Below are positions 1 to 11,284 of a stretch of DNA of 64,000 bases, one piece after another. The stretch spans positions 622,001 through 686,000 of the forward strand of contig JAQFVV010000351.1 in the NCBI GenBank assembly GCA_028023455.1, given 5' to 3'. This stretch comes from Epiperipatus broadwayi (taxonomy: Eukaryota > Onychophora > Udeonychophora > Euonychophora > Peripatidae). Both the position numbers and the translations under genes were made by a program. Every line of letters begins with the position of its first letter. The stretch's first letter is position 1. The notes under the pieces are model-generated. The model saw only the letters and a program-made list of their open reading frames with translations. It ran no database searches and was not told the DNA's origin.

Positions 1-180
1 GAAGAGCTTTGTATCTGAGAGCACTGTACCTAGATCTTAGGATCTAATGCAACCCTCCAGCAGCCCTGTGACTATATAAGCTATTGAGCCCAAATTGAAA
101 ATAATGTATTTTCAATTTTATTTTCATAGTTTTGTAGTTAAGTAAAGATAAAAAATGGCTGCTGGAGGGTTGCATTACAT
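1..180. repeat. Fragment of hammerhead-family repeat, head-to-head arms
   Basis: This matches the repeat family seen complete near 16.95-17.5 kb and 43.5-44.1 kb. A 19-base stretch at 47-65 is repeated in inverse orientation at 157-175. The segment between (about 66-156) matches the part of the 43.8 kb copy that precedes its hammerhead motif. The copy is cut by the window edge, so the hammerhead core itself is not included. There is no coding potential. Confidence 0.7.
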
Positions 181-250
181 CCTGATATACATTCATTTTA
201 ATAGTTAAGATTTTACTTCATTAACGCTTAAATAAATTAATATATATATA

Positions 251-998
251 TGTGCTCTGCGCACAGTTAATGAAGCTATTAATAAATTATCAAAATTTTT
301 ACTGCCAAGCACTTTTGGGACAGTCTGCAGTCCCATATTTATGGCGAGTTATTCTGTTAATAACTGTAAAACTATGCAAATTTTATGCAAATTTATATAC
401 AGATGTTACGTGGACCATTTACGAGATAGGGAATAGCAGGCCTCTCTTCTGTTGATTGCTGATGGGTCAGCCGCAATGAAGTAAGCTTCCCTAACTTTAC
501 ATTTGGTGTCATTTGTTTCAGAGCAAATGACACTGGCTGTGGTAGGTAGAAAAGCATGTCCAGAGTTTCTTTCATGTTCGACAAAAATCGAATTACCTTC
601 AGACTTTGTTTTGGTTTTATTGTAAAGGTATCGGTGTTGAGCTACTCTGGTGGCAATGTTAGTTTTGGTCTCTCCATAATATGTTGTCATGCAATTTCTT
701 TGGGGGCAGGTAATTTTGTACACAACTTGAGGGGTGAGTTCAGGTTTGATCCTGTCTTTGGTATTATTTATCAGTCTATTGGTGTTGCGGCTGACCCATC
801 AGCAATCAACAGAAGAGAGGCCTGCTATTCCCTATCTCATAAATGGTCCACGTAACATCTGCATATAAATTTGCATAGTTTTACAGTTATTAACAGAATA
901 ACTCGCCATGAATATGGGACTGTAGACTGTCCCGAAAGTGCTTGGCAGTAAAAATTTTTACAATTTATTAATAGCTTCATTAACTGTGCGCAGAGCAC
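251..998 (-). mobile_element. Penelope-like element A: GIY-YIG fragment between inverted arms
   Basis: A 5'-truncated PLE on the minus strand. Two arms of about 215-225 bp, 251-476 and 785-998, are near-identical inverted copies; the left arm is the true 3' end (it contains the last codons of the endonuclease) and the right arm is an extra inverted copy attached where the coding sequence is truncated. Both outer ends run into TA/CA microsatellite. Only the endonuclease is present; the reverse transcriptase is missing. Confidence 0.75.
406..784 (-). pseudogene. PLE GIY-YIG endonuclease domain (partial)
   Basis: Minus-strand frame open from the truncation at about 784 to the stop at 406-408. 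It begins with an INNTKDR-like linker and then shows VYKITCP, a cysteine pair, the YYGE half of the GIY-YIG signature, TRVAQH and a later GHAF motif, the usual order in PLE endonucleases. In PLEs this domain follows the reverse transcriptase and is thought to nick target DNA. No RT is attached, so this is a 5'-truncated remnant. The first in-frame GTG (723) is an arbitrary start. The same family recurs, more decayed, at 14.85-15.12 kb. Confidence 0.75.
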
Positions 999-1068
999 AC
1001 ACACATATATATATATATATATTCATTTTAAATAAATGTAATAGTAAATTAAATAAATTATATATATA

Positions 1069-1620
1069 TAATAAAGAATAGAAATGAGCATATAATATTC
1101 ATTTGAATAGAAATAAGCTTTAGCCTTTGTTATGAAAAAATCATCAATTACTATCAATTGACAATCCCCAGGGCCAGATCAAGTTTTTCATTAATCCTGT
1201 AATAGATCTTTTGTTTGAGTTTTTAGTCAAAGTAAAAGGTGTCTTGTTTACTTCAAACCCAAGTTTTTTAATGGATTCAAACTCATAAGACTATTTTTAT
1301 AGTGTGAAAATATGAAAGAGTAGCATCTTTCTTGACATTCTGCAAATATTATGTTAAACTTTTCCAGAGAGTTATATATGTCAAATTAAATATTTTCATG
1401 AATTCTTATTATAATAAAGAATAGAAGTGAAAATAAAAAGTATTCTTTTACTTCAATAAAATATTCAAACAAAAGGACTCTTATAGGTTTAATGAAAAAA
1501 CTGATATGTCCTCAGCCATTGTCAATTAGTAGTAAGTCATAATTTTTTGTAAGATCAAAGGTTAAAGGTTATGTCTATTTACATGAATATTATCGTTCTT
1601 TTCTATTCTTTATTATAATA
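1069..1620. repeat. Foldback (inverted-repeat) element, non-coding
   Basis: Bases about 1069-1260 reappear in reverse complement at about 1430-1620 with moderate divergence. Both outer ends carry the same AATAAAGAATAGAA-type terminus beside TA repeats, and a third copy of that terminus lies internally near 1410-1430. The roughly 170-bp centre has no ORF. Shape and size suit a MITE-like or foldback transposon, but no superfamily signature was recognised. Confidence 0.6.
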
Positions 1621-1939
1621 ACAATTTAATATATATATATTCTTAGAAATAGTTGTAATGGAATTTATGTAATTGTGCATTTTCCTGTTATTTATTGCTT
1701 ATGTACATTTTTAAGTAAAAGATGTTTTTAAGAGAAATATCCATTTTATATCAGATGATGTTATAGCTATATCCTTTAAAAAAAAAAAAAAAAGCTTTTT
1801 CTTTCCATGATAGAAGGTTTTCTTTTAAGTTAGTTTTCCAAATTAATAATTTATTAAAAATATCATGGCAAATTTATTTACCTAATTAATATGTGAGTTT
1901 AAATTTGTAAAACACTGAACTGCATGATTTGAAGTAAGC

Positions 1940-3060
1940 TTCAAATTTTCTAATATTCATAACAGAAGTCTATGAGCAGTATCAAACATTATTACCAGGG
2001 ATTCCTTATTTATCTAGCTATAGTTCTTTTCAGATTCTAATCAAATTCTTAAAACATACACAATCAGGCATTGTCTTTCAGAGACACTATGTAAAATAAA
2101 TGTTCCAACTCCATATTCAAAAGCATCTGTGGTCACATTTACTTCTTGGTCATCTTTATGATAAACAATGAGTTGACTCAACATTAACAAGTCTTTTAGT
2201 TTATTAAAAGCCATGTGTTTTTGAACTCACCACTTCTACTGCTATCCTTTCTTACTAAATCATATAGCAGAGTTGCTACATGAGATTTTCCTTTTAAAAA
2301 AACTACCAAAAATATTTAGTAGTTCCCAAAATGTTAGCAAGTCCTTCACATTTTTAGATTTAGATGCATTTTGATAACAACACATCTGGATTTAGATACT
2401 TATCTTTGTTATTAATAATGTGCCTTATAAAACTCAATTTCCTCTATGTACCAAATACATTTTGTGGAATTTAGTCATGCTGCAAATTTCACTAATCTTT
2501 TATATATGTTATTTACATGTACATCCAATTTTTTCTGTTTTTGTGATTATTAAAATATCATTAAAGGAGGGAATGACTCCCTCTATTCCTTGTAACAATA
2601 TACCTGTCTTAGCTTGAAACCCATTTGTGGCAATAGTTATTCAATACAGTAATTCATTATATCTAGGAAGTTTCAAATTTGTTATCATCAATAATTCTGT
2701 AGTTATTGTTGTTATTGGACACTGAAGTGCAGATCAATTTTAACAAAATATGATGCTTTTCACAGTGATGCTAAAATTCCCATGGACATCAGTTACAAGG
2801 TGATTGCATGATAATTGCCACACAAATAAACAATGCCATTTGATTTTAATATTATTGTAGTGAGCATTGCATGTGATATCTTTTCAACAGGTGTTTTTAT
2901 TTTTATCTGTATTAAATCTTTGTGTTTCTTCTATCTTGTCCTTCAATGTAAAGGAAACTTTCCTAAATCTACAGACTTACAGGTTGAAATTTTTCTGTTA
3001 ATTAAATATTATTCAAACGTGTATTTATTTCTTAAGGATCCAACTAAACTATGAAAACTT
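1940..3060 (-). pseudogene. Gypsy pol remnant: reverse transcriptase and RNase H
   Basis: From about 3000 leftwards the minus strand shows an LKDKIEE motif (start of the RT fold), then TNLKLPRYNELLY corresponding to the family's THxGLYRYNRLPFG block, then FNDILIITKT at about 2570-2530 where the active YLDDILI motif belongs (one catalytic Asp lost), an LGTTKYFW block, and the RNase H opening TTDAFEYGVGTFILH at about 2110-2160 followed by SEKNYS and KESLVI. Order and spacing match Ty3/gypsy pol. Stops and frameshifts throughout make it inactive. Confidence 0.75.
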
Positions 3061-3389
3061 TTCACAAACTTCTGATTCCAATTGCACTCATTTAATTATT
3101 TTTATTCTAATACTAAAAGCCTAAATGAAATTCTGCATAGAATCAGACTTAAATCTCTTGCAACTACATGCAAAAATATTTTTAACTTTCTTATTTATTT
3201 TCAATCTCACAGTTGCTATCCCTTACATTTTTATAGAGTTTTCATTTAACAGTTGCAGTTAAATCAGTTTTAAGGGTTAAATAAATTTCTCTTACTTTTC
3301 TTTGTATTACCTGGCCAATCTTTTTGTGATAAAAAAAGACACATTTGACTTGCTCTTCTATCAATCTTCATTCTAACTTTTTGTTCACA

Positions 3390-4270
3390 AATACAAATAT
3401 TCAATTTTATGTAATTATACATGCTATTGTTTGTCTTTTTAATGTTGGCAGTCCAATAGCAAATATCTTTATAATTTTTCTGCTTTTTAAAATAAACTCA
3501 AAACAAATGTCTTTCAACACTGCAAGTATGATAGCAGTCATTTTGCATTACCTTGTCTATTGCAAATGTCCTGGTATTATCAGCACTATCTTGCTTCATT
3601 TTCTCTTCTTGCACTTTAATCACACTTATGTTTCATTTCATTTTTTCTGTACCGTTCTCTCATAAGCTACATATTTTTCAATAGCATGTACATAGAATAG
3701 TTTGGTTTCATTCAGCAACAATTTTCTATTTCTTGTTGATGATGCTTCCTAATAACTAGTTAATAAGCATATTTTCAAACATGTTACTGAAATTATAATA
3801 TTTGGCAATCATATACAATTCCATGTCATTATCCTATACCTCTTTATGTGCTTTTGTTATCTATTTAGAAACTGCCAATGTAATATATGTTAGTTGTAGT
3901 AGGCTTAAAATGCATACTCAACTTCTCTTTTAATTTTCCATACAATACATCTTCTGGGACTTTTGGATTTCACAGTTAATTAGCTACATATAACACTTCT
4001 TTTCTTGCTAACCACATCAATGTTGCCACTTTAAGCTCATTATTAGCTATATTATTGATAAGTACATATATTTTTATGGATGCATCATGTACATCAACCT
4101 CTTTTATAGAGTTACTTTGCAATATCATCATTATTCTATTCATTATTATTCCAAAATGGCATCTGCTATCATCACTCTTAGCTCTTTTTTATTTTTTCTT
4201 CTTTAGGGATTCTCTCATTGTCATACTGGTTTATTTAGATATAAACACCAGATATCTTTATTTTACTATT
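3390..4270 (-). pseudogene. Gypsy gag remnant with zinc knuckles
   Basis: At about 3965-3900 the minus strand reads PEDVLYGKLKEKL followed by SMHFKPT, the capsid motif that gypsy gag proteins show as a P-x-x-x-Y-x-x-L-x-x-x-L helix followed by HF-x-P. Downstream, at about 3540-3450, come two cysteine/histidine clusters (CYHTC...H, then CYW...) separated by a basic FK-rich linker, the layout of gag CCHC zinc knuckles with several ligands lost. Stops interrupt every frame. Confidence 0.6.
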
Positions 4271-4852
4271 AAACAAGTTATCACCCAGTTTTGTACTGCA
4301 CTAATCTTCTATATTTAGGAGTAACTTAATTGCTACCAGATGAATAAGCATCAATGTTTCAATCTAAAAAAATTTTAACAGTGAAATTTAACAAATCTGC
4401 ATTTATTAGCATTATATAGACAAACAGACATAATTCTACACCTTTACAACTAGCTTATTAGATAATCCTCTTGCAACTTTTACAAATTTATATAACTCAT
4501 AAAATAACTGATACTATTTCTTACTAGATACAGTACTACGATCAGGTCTCTGAAAACTTCTCATAGTCTATTGAAGTTTTTATATCCTTGAGATTGATTT
4601 TCTAGTGTGTTTAGTCAATAGAAAGATTATTTAATTACCTATATGTCTATTTTTTATATACAAACATTTTGTAAAAACACAATAATATTGTTTTTCTAAA
4701 GGTTGTGATGATGGTGTTCTAGTTGTATTTTTATATTGGACTATTTCCATCATCTAATATGCATATTGAATGTCTCTAGAAAAATATAACCTTATTTAAA
4801 TATTTCAAATACATCAAATTGTTTGTAATAGCACATTAAACAGGTTACTTTA

Positions 4853-4899
4853 CTATATGCATATTTCAAGAGGTATTGTTCTCCCCTCTTTTTCAGGTG
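4853..4899 (-). ncRNA. Hammerhead-like motif in PLE B1
   Basis: Minus strand: CUGAAAA (core CUGANGA with G8 changed), a hairpin AGAGG...CCUCU, then GAAA and a self-complementary AUAUGCAUAU able to form stem III, ending in U-A at the predicted cleavage position. Flanking CAGG and CCUG can start stem I. One core base and a one-base bulge before GAAA deviate from consensus, so catalysis is doubtful in this copy. Confidence 0.4.
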
Positions 4900-4930
4900 C
4901 TGTTAGCCTGACCAGTGACAGTACTAGCAT

Positions 4931-5012
4931 GAGATTAAAACCTAGACTCCTAGATTCTTGAGTATTGAATTTTAAAGGAATGCTCTAACCAACTAACCCA
5001 TCTTGCCAAAGC
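4931..5012 (-). other. tRNA-like module in PLE B1 3' region
   Basis: Reverse complement shows an A-box-like stretch (GGTTAGTTGGTTAGAGC) and, about 45 bases later, a B-box-like stretch (GGTTTTAATC). A D-arm can be drawn; the anticodon region carries extra sequence, so it is not a functional tRNA gene. It lies between the GIY-YIG domain and the hammerhead-like motif, as in the other family B copies. Confidence 0.5.
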
Positions 5013-5184
5013 AACAGTCTGTAGAAATTTCATATACTTATCTATGAAGTTCCTCCTGATTTCTCCACTTTTTCCTAAGAGCAAAGTGGATTAGTGGTTT
5101 CCATACATTATGTATATTCACACTAGATTGGCTTATGGGACTTTTTGCCATTGATATTTTAGCAGCTTTTTAAAAAATTTTTCT

Positions 5185-5448
5185 TTGTACCTTTTCTTCT
5201 CTATCCAACATTTGAGTATTTTTACAATGGAACATATGTTCTTTGGCACATACATGGTCTGCTACCTTAGACACATCTGTTTTATCTTTTCTAATCACCA
5301 GTTTGTGTTTTTGCAATCATTTTCCATTGGGATGACTGGTCTCATCAATATATGTTCTTCCACATTCACGTGGTATTTCATGGATAGTTGTTTTTTTCTT
5401 TTTAGCATTTAGTGTGGTATGGTTCTGGAAAGCTGTTCTGATGTTATA
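5185..5448 (-). pseudogene. PLE GIY-YIG endonuclease (decayed), element B1
   Basis: The minus strand reads IPRECGRTYIDETSHP (Gly of the YIGE motif replaced by Asp) followed by a LQKHKL helix, a TDVSKVADHV block and a CAKEHMF block, matching the better-preserved sequence in B2 (CGRTYIGET). It directly follows the RT thumb as in canonical PLEs. The Gly-to-Asp change and stop codons argue against activity. Confidence 0.7.
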
Positions 5449-6416
5449 CTAATTGCAGATTTTCCTTAATTTGTCAACTATTTTTTGAATGTATAGGTAC
5501 ACTACAGTACCAATAATTGTCTTTACTTTTAGTGATTCTTTTTGTTGTCTATTTAACATTTTCTTAATAACAGCTGATGGATAACCATTTTTCATAAAAG
5601 TTTGTTCTATATAGATCTTTTCTTTTTCCAAATCACTGGTTCTGAACAAACTTCTTTTGCACTGTTTCATAGTGATAGTATAATTCCATGTTTTGTGTTC
5701 CTGATGTGATTGTATGTATAGACTAGGTATTTTCTTGTATGTGTAAGTTTTCAGTAAACTGTAGTTTTGATTTTGCCATGAAGGAGTCTTGAACATCTAA
5801 GAATGCCAATTTTAGTTCTTGTTCTGTATCTTTTGTAAATTTAATTGAAGGGAATATGTTGTTGATGTGTATCCAGAAAGTTTGTAGCAGTACTTCATCA
5901 TGTGGCCTTAAAAAAATGTATCAACCACATAGAGAAGCCAAACTTTAGATGGATATGGAACAGTTTTTTTGGCTAAGGTTTAAAGTTCCATGTAAATATT
6001 GCTAATCAGGGAGACAATGGTGAGCCCATAGCCATTCCTTGATTTTGTTGGAAGAATTCTGTGTTGTATTAAAAGTAGGTTGTTTTTATGCAGAATGTTA
6101 ATAGTTCCATTATACTATCAGTAGGAAGAGCTTTTCTAATTTGTAAACTATTATCACCATTTAATCTTTTCCTTACAATGGACAATGGTTCTTCGCATAG
6201 TACATTTGTGAATAAACTTTCCGCATCAAAGCTTACCAGTAAGTCAGTTCTTTCAATTTTTCATGTTATTGATTAATGCCTGACAAAGGATTGGGTCTTG
6301 TATGCCAAAGAACTTAGAACTTTGAAAAGAAATTTTGCCAAATTTTGGCAATGTGAATCTCTAGAACTAACAATAGGTCTTAATGGAAGATGATCTTTAT
6401 GGATTTTGAGTAAACT
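5449..6416 (-). pseudogene. PLE reverse transcriptase (decayed), element B1
   Basis: Minus-strand motifs in PLE RT order: LKIHKDHLPLRPIVSS (6416-6360) with LAKFL; the motif A region LVSFDAESLFTN (about 6235-6195) with its catalytic Asp; YVVDT at about 5930-5910 where active elements have YVDDT, so one catalytic Asp is changed; LAFLDV; and the C-terminal EKIYIEQTFMKNGYP segment inside the 115-codon frame 5449-5796. Frameshifts and stops separate the blocks, so no functional polymerase is encoded. Confidence 0.8.
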
Positions 6417-6479
6417 ATAACATCAGAACAGCTTTCCTGAGCCATACCACACTATAAGAAGTTCTAGCATATAGAAAGC

Positions 6480-6790
6480 CTAAATATGAAATGCTAAAAA
6501 AACTGTATCTATGAAATACCATGCAAATGTGGAAGAACATATATTGGTGAGACCAGTCATTCTATTGAAAAGTGATTGCATGAACATAAACTGATGATTA
6601 GAAGAGAGAAAACAGATGTGACTAAGGTAGCAGAGCATGTATGTGCCAATAAACATATGTTCTATTGGGAAAATACAAAAAAATATTTGATAGAGAAGAA
6701 GAGATACAAAGAAGAAAATTTAAAGAATATGCTCACATGACAATGGCAAAAAATCTTATAAGCCAACCTAGTGTGACTATACATAATATA
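6480..6790 (+). pseudogene. PLE GIY-YIG endonuclease (decayed), element B2
   Basis: Plus-strand translation gives IPCKCGRTYIGETSHSIEK (about 6515-6570), including the YIG half of the signature and the following arginine-equivalent helix, then LMIRREKTDVTKVAEHV and CANKHMF. The opening is cut by a stop and no start codon can be assigned. It has the same domain order as B1 but retains the YIGE glycine. Confidence 0.7.
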
Positions 6791-6885
6791 TGAAAACCAC
6801 TAATCAACTTTACTCTTAGGAAAAAGTGGAGAAATCTGAAGGAACCTTTTAGATAAGTATATGAAATTTTTAGACTTTTGCCTTT

Positions 6886-6966
6886 GGCAGGATGGATTAG
6901 TTGGTTAAAGAGTTACTTAAAATTCAATACTCAAGAATCTAAGGGTCCAGGTTTGAATCCCATGGT
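6886..6966 (+). other. tRNA-like module in PLE B2 3' region
   Basis: Contains an A-box-like GGATTAGTTGGTTAAAG and a strong B box (GGTTTGAATCC at about 6950-6960), preceded by AATCTAAGGGTCCA, which resembles the variable and T-arm region of tRNA-Lys. The anticodon arm is enlarged. Placed just after the endonuclease and before the hammerhead-like motif. Confidence 0.55.
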
Positions 6967-6991
6967 ATACTCTCACTGGTCAGGCCAGAAA

Positions 6992-7040
6992 CACCTGAAG
7001 AAGAGGGGAAAATAATACCTCTCAAAACATTTTGCACATG
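6992..7040 (+). ncRNA. Hammerhead-like motif in PLE B2
   Basis: CUGAAGA (fits CUGANGA), an AGAGG...CCUCU hairpin, then CAAAA where GAAA is required, so the conserved G12 is lost. Flanking CAGG (6981-6984) and CCUG downstream can pair as in the other family B copies. Probably inactive here. Confidence 0.35.
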
Positions 7041-7171
7041 CTAACCTGTTTGGTGTGCTATTACTAACAGTTGAATGTATATGAAATATTTAAATAATGT
7101 TAAATTTTTCTGAAGACATTTAATACAGATATTAGATGATGGAAATAGTCCAATATAAAAATACAACAATA

Positions 7172-8750
7172 ATATTATGTTACATTAGTTTAAAATATAC
7201 ATACACATGAACACACTAATATTATTTTATTAATCAGACAGAGCAACAGCTAATTTTATAACTAATATATATACACATTTATTTCTACATTAACTTTATA
7301 AATCTTAATTTGTATAATTCTGTGCACTAATTTAATAAAAAAAATTGTTAAAGAATATTTATTAAAATAAAAAAAAATTGAATAAATAAAGTGACAAATT
7401 ATATAAAAACAAGAAAAAAATACAATACTTAAAATTAACATTTGCAATTAGTGTTATATTGAAGTAGTAAAAAATGCCATATCAAAATAATAAGTAAATA
7501 CAATATAAATGATAGGGGTTGATAAAATGAAACTTATTAAAAAATATTGTCTTATTTATTAATAATAATTCAAGAGATTGAGATAAATAAAAAAGTGAAA
7601 AGTAAATTGAGAGTATAAAAAGCATTAAGTATAAAAGATTGTTTCTTATAGAAGAGAATGTTCAAGCAATAATTACTAAAGAAAAGTTTTTAAAAAGTGA
7701 ATACAATCTTTTAGCCTCCTAAGTCTCTTATCTAAATGATAAAAGATCATATACAAATCTGTTCTGCTTGTCATTTTAGTGAGCAACTGTTGCATTAATT
7801 TTTTAGACAAAGGTGAAGATAAAATAAAACAATCATAAAGTATTTCACTATAGAACAATTCTTTCTCCAAGAGGATTTTATAAAATAATAGTGTAGATAC
7901 AAATAGTATATATCAGTCTTACTGATTGTTGGATGTTGAAAATTATAGCAGGTGTGTTATTTGTATTTCACCCTCAAGTTAAGAGTATATATAGTCATTT
8001 ATTGATAACATACTGAGTGGTTAGTTGAATCAGTTATAAGCTGACTAGCTGAAATAAAATCCTAAGTATGTTGAATGTGAACTCAGATTGTACACATAGC
8101 AGGCAAATATCTTACATTTCCCATGAAGCTTTACAACAGACTATTTGATTAATAAATTAATGTTAACAAAAAGTAATTTGCACAAATAATTTTTACATAT
8201 TACAAAATTGATCACTGCTTTTCCCCATTAATCAATCAATAAATTCAATTGAAAACTTGGAAAAGCGAAACTTTCGTGTAATAAATAATTATTTATTATA
8301 TTTAAACCAATGTTATTTGTAAAAAAAATATATAATGTTGCCAATTAATTCAATTTAAAACGTAATTAAATTTTGTTAAAATTTAAGTAATTTGCCGAAA
8401 AAGGCTTTTATATAATAATTTTATAATTTGTAATCTTTGTTGCTTGTATATATGTATTTTTAAACATATTTGACTATTGTATGATTTATAAAAAAGACAT
8501 ATGAAAAATACTTTTAAAATTTAATTATATTGTTTGAAATTCTAAACAAATTATTAGATTTTTAATGAGATATATATATGCACGCACAAAAATAACCATA
8601 TAAGTTTTAATATAAAAATCATTTCCAATATTAATTACTAATATATGTATATGTATAAAAAATTGTAATAAAACTTAAGCTTTCAAAGTTATAAATAACT
8701 GTAAAAAAACCCACATTAAACAAAATTAAAAGGAGAATATATGAAAGCTA
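7172..8750. other. AT-rich sequence without recognisable gene
   Basis: Very AT-rich with short ORFs only (longest about 64 codons, biased composition, no motif). No repeat unit or known element recognised. Confidence 0.6.
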
Positions 8751-9950
8751 TTTCATTAATGAGCAAATGAAACTCTTCGCTACTCCATAAATATTTCTGG
8801 CATCAGTATGGTGGAAATCTCTCCTTATTAGCTATCAATCTACTTGTTTCGACAAGCTTAGCCCCTGTTTCTGAAAGTAATAATGGCTTCAACCTGTCTT
8901 TTTTAATAGCAGTCAAACTTATATCTTGGCAGCAAATAACATTTTATTTCCAACTTTAATGTATATTGTACGTGTTCTTTTTATTTAGCTAAGTAAAAAA
9001 GAAAAAAAATGAAAGCTACTGAAAAAATAATGCATGCAAGCCGTTATATAAAGAAATCAAGTTTAAGTCTGTGTATAAATAATAATTTTTTTGTTAGACA
9101 GTATCATTAAAAACCGGTCAACACTTAGACAATCCAAATATCAATAACAATCAACAATTTCCAAACTGTTGTCAGGGCAATATCCTTTTTTTTGTTCTGA
9201 ATATATTTTATCTAAACTTTTTGACATACACTGGTAAATTTTTGTTTTTCTCTTTTTATACATATAAAAATATATATTTCAAATTATAGGTTCATATCAT
9301 CACAACTTTAATCTCCTCTCTACCATGTCACATTATTCTCACATATAGAAACTCAGATCACCATTCATGTATTTTGAAAACAGCCTTACTCCTAAGGCAA
9401 TTAAAAGTAATAAACATTTGATCTCCATGCCTATGCTGATTGTACGATAATTTTTCATAATAATATTCCCTTGCAATGTAGGAACTAATATTTATATACT
9501 TTTAGAATCTTGTGAAAGAATGAATAATTGTTGTGTTGCAGAAATATATTTTCACCTGATCTGGTGCACTCTTTAACTTCACCATTTTACAATTTTTAAC
9601 CAGTTCATCACCTTCTCACACAATCCCATTATTCTTAAACTTATAGTATTAAACATCTGGATTGCTACACCCACTGCCACACCCATGTTAACAGGCAAAT
9701 ATTTTTCTAGTTTCCCATTCTCTCACACAAAAAATTAGTTTTTATTCATATATATATAAACTTTTGGGGATTGTACAATGCAATAGATATTAGCATAGAG
9801 AAGTTATTCCATCTAGTACATAAAGAATTGCATTGAAGGCTTTTAAAGTCTTCACAATGTCTTCATCTATTGAAACAAAAAGATTAGTTCATTGAATTAA
9901 TAATTTAATGAAATAACTTTGTTAAGAATAATGCTATAATGGAAAATTGT
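8751..9950. other. Possible 3' region of minus-strand PLE D1, otherwise unassigned
   Basis: No ORF is convincing. Near 8840-8880 the minus strand has a short hairpin followed by CGAAAC, faintly like PLE ribozyme remnants, and lies in the position expected for the 3' end of D1. I could not align it to another copy, so the assignment is weak. Confidence 0.25.
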
Positions 9951-11283
9951 TGTGTCTCGAGTAATAATGAGATTGTGCATGAATTAAAGATTGTTTATTC
10001 ATATGTATATATGATAGATGTCCTACCAGAATAGAAGATGGATTAACAAAAATTTCTGCATTTCCTTTTGTTTTAACATCAGAAGCTAATTTAGTAACAC
10101 TCATTTTAGAGAAAGAAAAAAGAGATAAAATTATGGGCTTCCATAAGGCTGGAATATGCTGTATTTTGTCACATTTGTTTAAACTGTTTGATTTTTTTAA
10201 TTTTTTAAATAATCTTTCTTACAGTTCTTGAATTATATATTTTTCCAAAATAGCTAATATTTTAGTTATTATTGAAGTCAGCGGTATGACCAATTTCTAA
10301 AAAATGTAATATAAAAGCTGATGTAAGCAACTTTTGATTGAAAACAATTTTATGTTCCCTAACTATGATACCAATGCATCTATTCAATTAACCCACATAA
10401 CTTCTTGATCAATGTAAATACAATATTTCAGAGAAACCTGAATGTTCTAAAATAAAAATTTTTGCTCATGAAAAAATTAATTCTGATGTTGAAATTAGAT
10501 GCCTATTAATTTTAGTCGTGATCCTTTAATATAAAATAAAACAATTCTATATACAGCTGAAGACTTCTCAACTTTACCATTTTTTCCATCTTGGCATCAA
10601 TATTATATAAATCTTTATAAATAGTATTTATACTGTAATCTTAAAGAGAAGACTATTTTTAGTTAGTGTTATTTCTTGGGGAAAATAATCCTTATCAGAC
10701 GAATTATACACTCTCATGAAAATATTTTTTTTTTTTTTTGCAGCAGCAGAAGTTATATAAGTAGGATGGTGATAAAATAAATTGAAATATTTGTTTGTAT
10801 GGATAGATTTTCTATAAATAGATATTGATAAAGAACCAACAGGTTTTTTAAGTTATTAAAATATCTAGAAAAGAAAGGGTTTTGTTATTTTTAATTTCCA
10901 TGGCAAACTTAATATAAAGATGCCATCCATTAAGAAAAATAAGAATAGATTTCAAAGCATCAGTATCATGAGACCATGTAACAAATATACTATCAGCATA
11001 TCTGAGTCAAATAAAGATCTTTTACTACTTGCATTCAGTACATAATTCTCTAAGCTATTCATGGAGACATAAGCAACTAAAGATAATACTAGAGAATTTG
11101 TAGGATGCCCTTTTACATGTTTATATTTTTGAGAACCATAAATAAAAAATGTATTTCAAGATAATGTTTTGCTAATGGAATAATAAATGATATTTAATAA
11201 ATCAGTTGACTGTAGTCAAAAGAAAATACAGAAATTTTTGTTAATTCATCTCCTGTTCTAATTGGACAACCATTAGAAAAATG
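9950..11283 (-). mobile_element. Penelope-like element D1 fossil (RT and GIY-YIG)
   Basis: Minus-strand PLE remnant. From the right: SVFSFDY (about 11240-11215), the motif A position of the RT; KGHPTNSLVLSLVAYVSMNSLENY (about 11120-11040) in place of the GSPLSPVIANIFME block; YADSIFVTW (about 11005-10980) at the YxDD catalytic motif with one Asp replaced by Ser; SFLD (about 10870); then near 10440-10278 YIDQ, VREHK and FILHFLEIGHT of a GIY-YIG domain. Stops and frameshifts throughout. The 5' end meets the pLTR of element D2 at about 11284. Confidence 0.7.
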
Positions 11284-11284
11284 A

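Larger units (their letters stand above)
1940..4270 (-). mobile_element. Ty3/gypsy LTR retrotransposon fossil (internal region)
   Basis: Reading the minus strand from right to left gives, in correct gypsy order, a gag core, paired zinc knuckles, a probable protease region, reverse transcriptase and RNase H, all broken by stops and frameshifts. Integrase was not seen beyond about 1940 and no LTRs could be assigned, so both ends are uncertain. Plus-strand ORFs in this interval are antisense shadows of this fossil. It is old: no domain stays open for more than a few dozen codons. Confidence 0.75.
4717..6416 (-). mobile_element. Penelope-like element B1 (RT, GIY-YIG, 3' region)
   Basis: Minus-strand PLE truncated at its 5' end (about 6416), where it abuts the oppositely oriented copy B2. 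In order it contains the RT core, RT thumb, GIY-YIG endonuclease, a tRNA-like module (4931-5012), a hammerhead-like motif (4853-4899) and a roughly 130-bp tail ending near 4717. The tail and ribozyme region match B2, the pair at 31.9-32.5 kb and the pair at 62.6-63.0 kb, which together define the family B pLTR. Confidence 0.8.
6416..7171 (+). mobile_element. Penelope-like element B2, 5'-truncated, head-to-head with B1
   Basis: Plus-strand copy beginning at the very end of the RT region, joined at about 6416 to the 5' truncation of B1. It carries the GIY-YIG region, tRNA-like module (6886-6966), hammerhead-like motif (6992-7040) and the same tail as B1, ending near 7171. Sequence from about 6416 outward mirrors B1 from about 5450 outward, so the two share everything 3' of that point and differ only in how much 5' sequence they retain. 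Confidence 0.8.

Noticed and set aside
556-855. 99-codon plus-strand frame
   Set aside because: Antisense to the PLE GIY-YIG domain and ending inside the inverted arm.
2420-4318. Several plus-strand frames rich in hydrophobic residues
   Set aside because: They lie antisense to the gypsy gag/pol fossil; the minus strand carries the recognisable motifs.
7676-7870. 64-codon minus-strand frame with less biased composition
   Set aside because: No start context, homology or neighbouring exons could be recognised; length is expected by chance.
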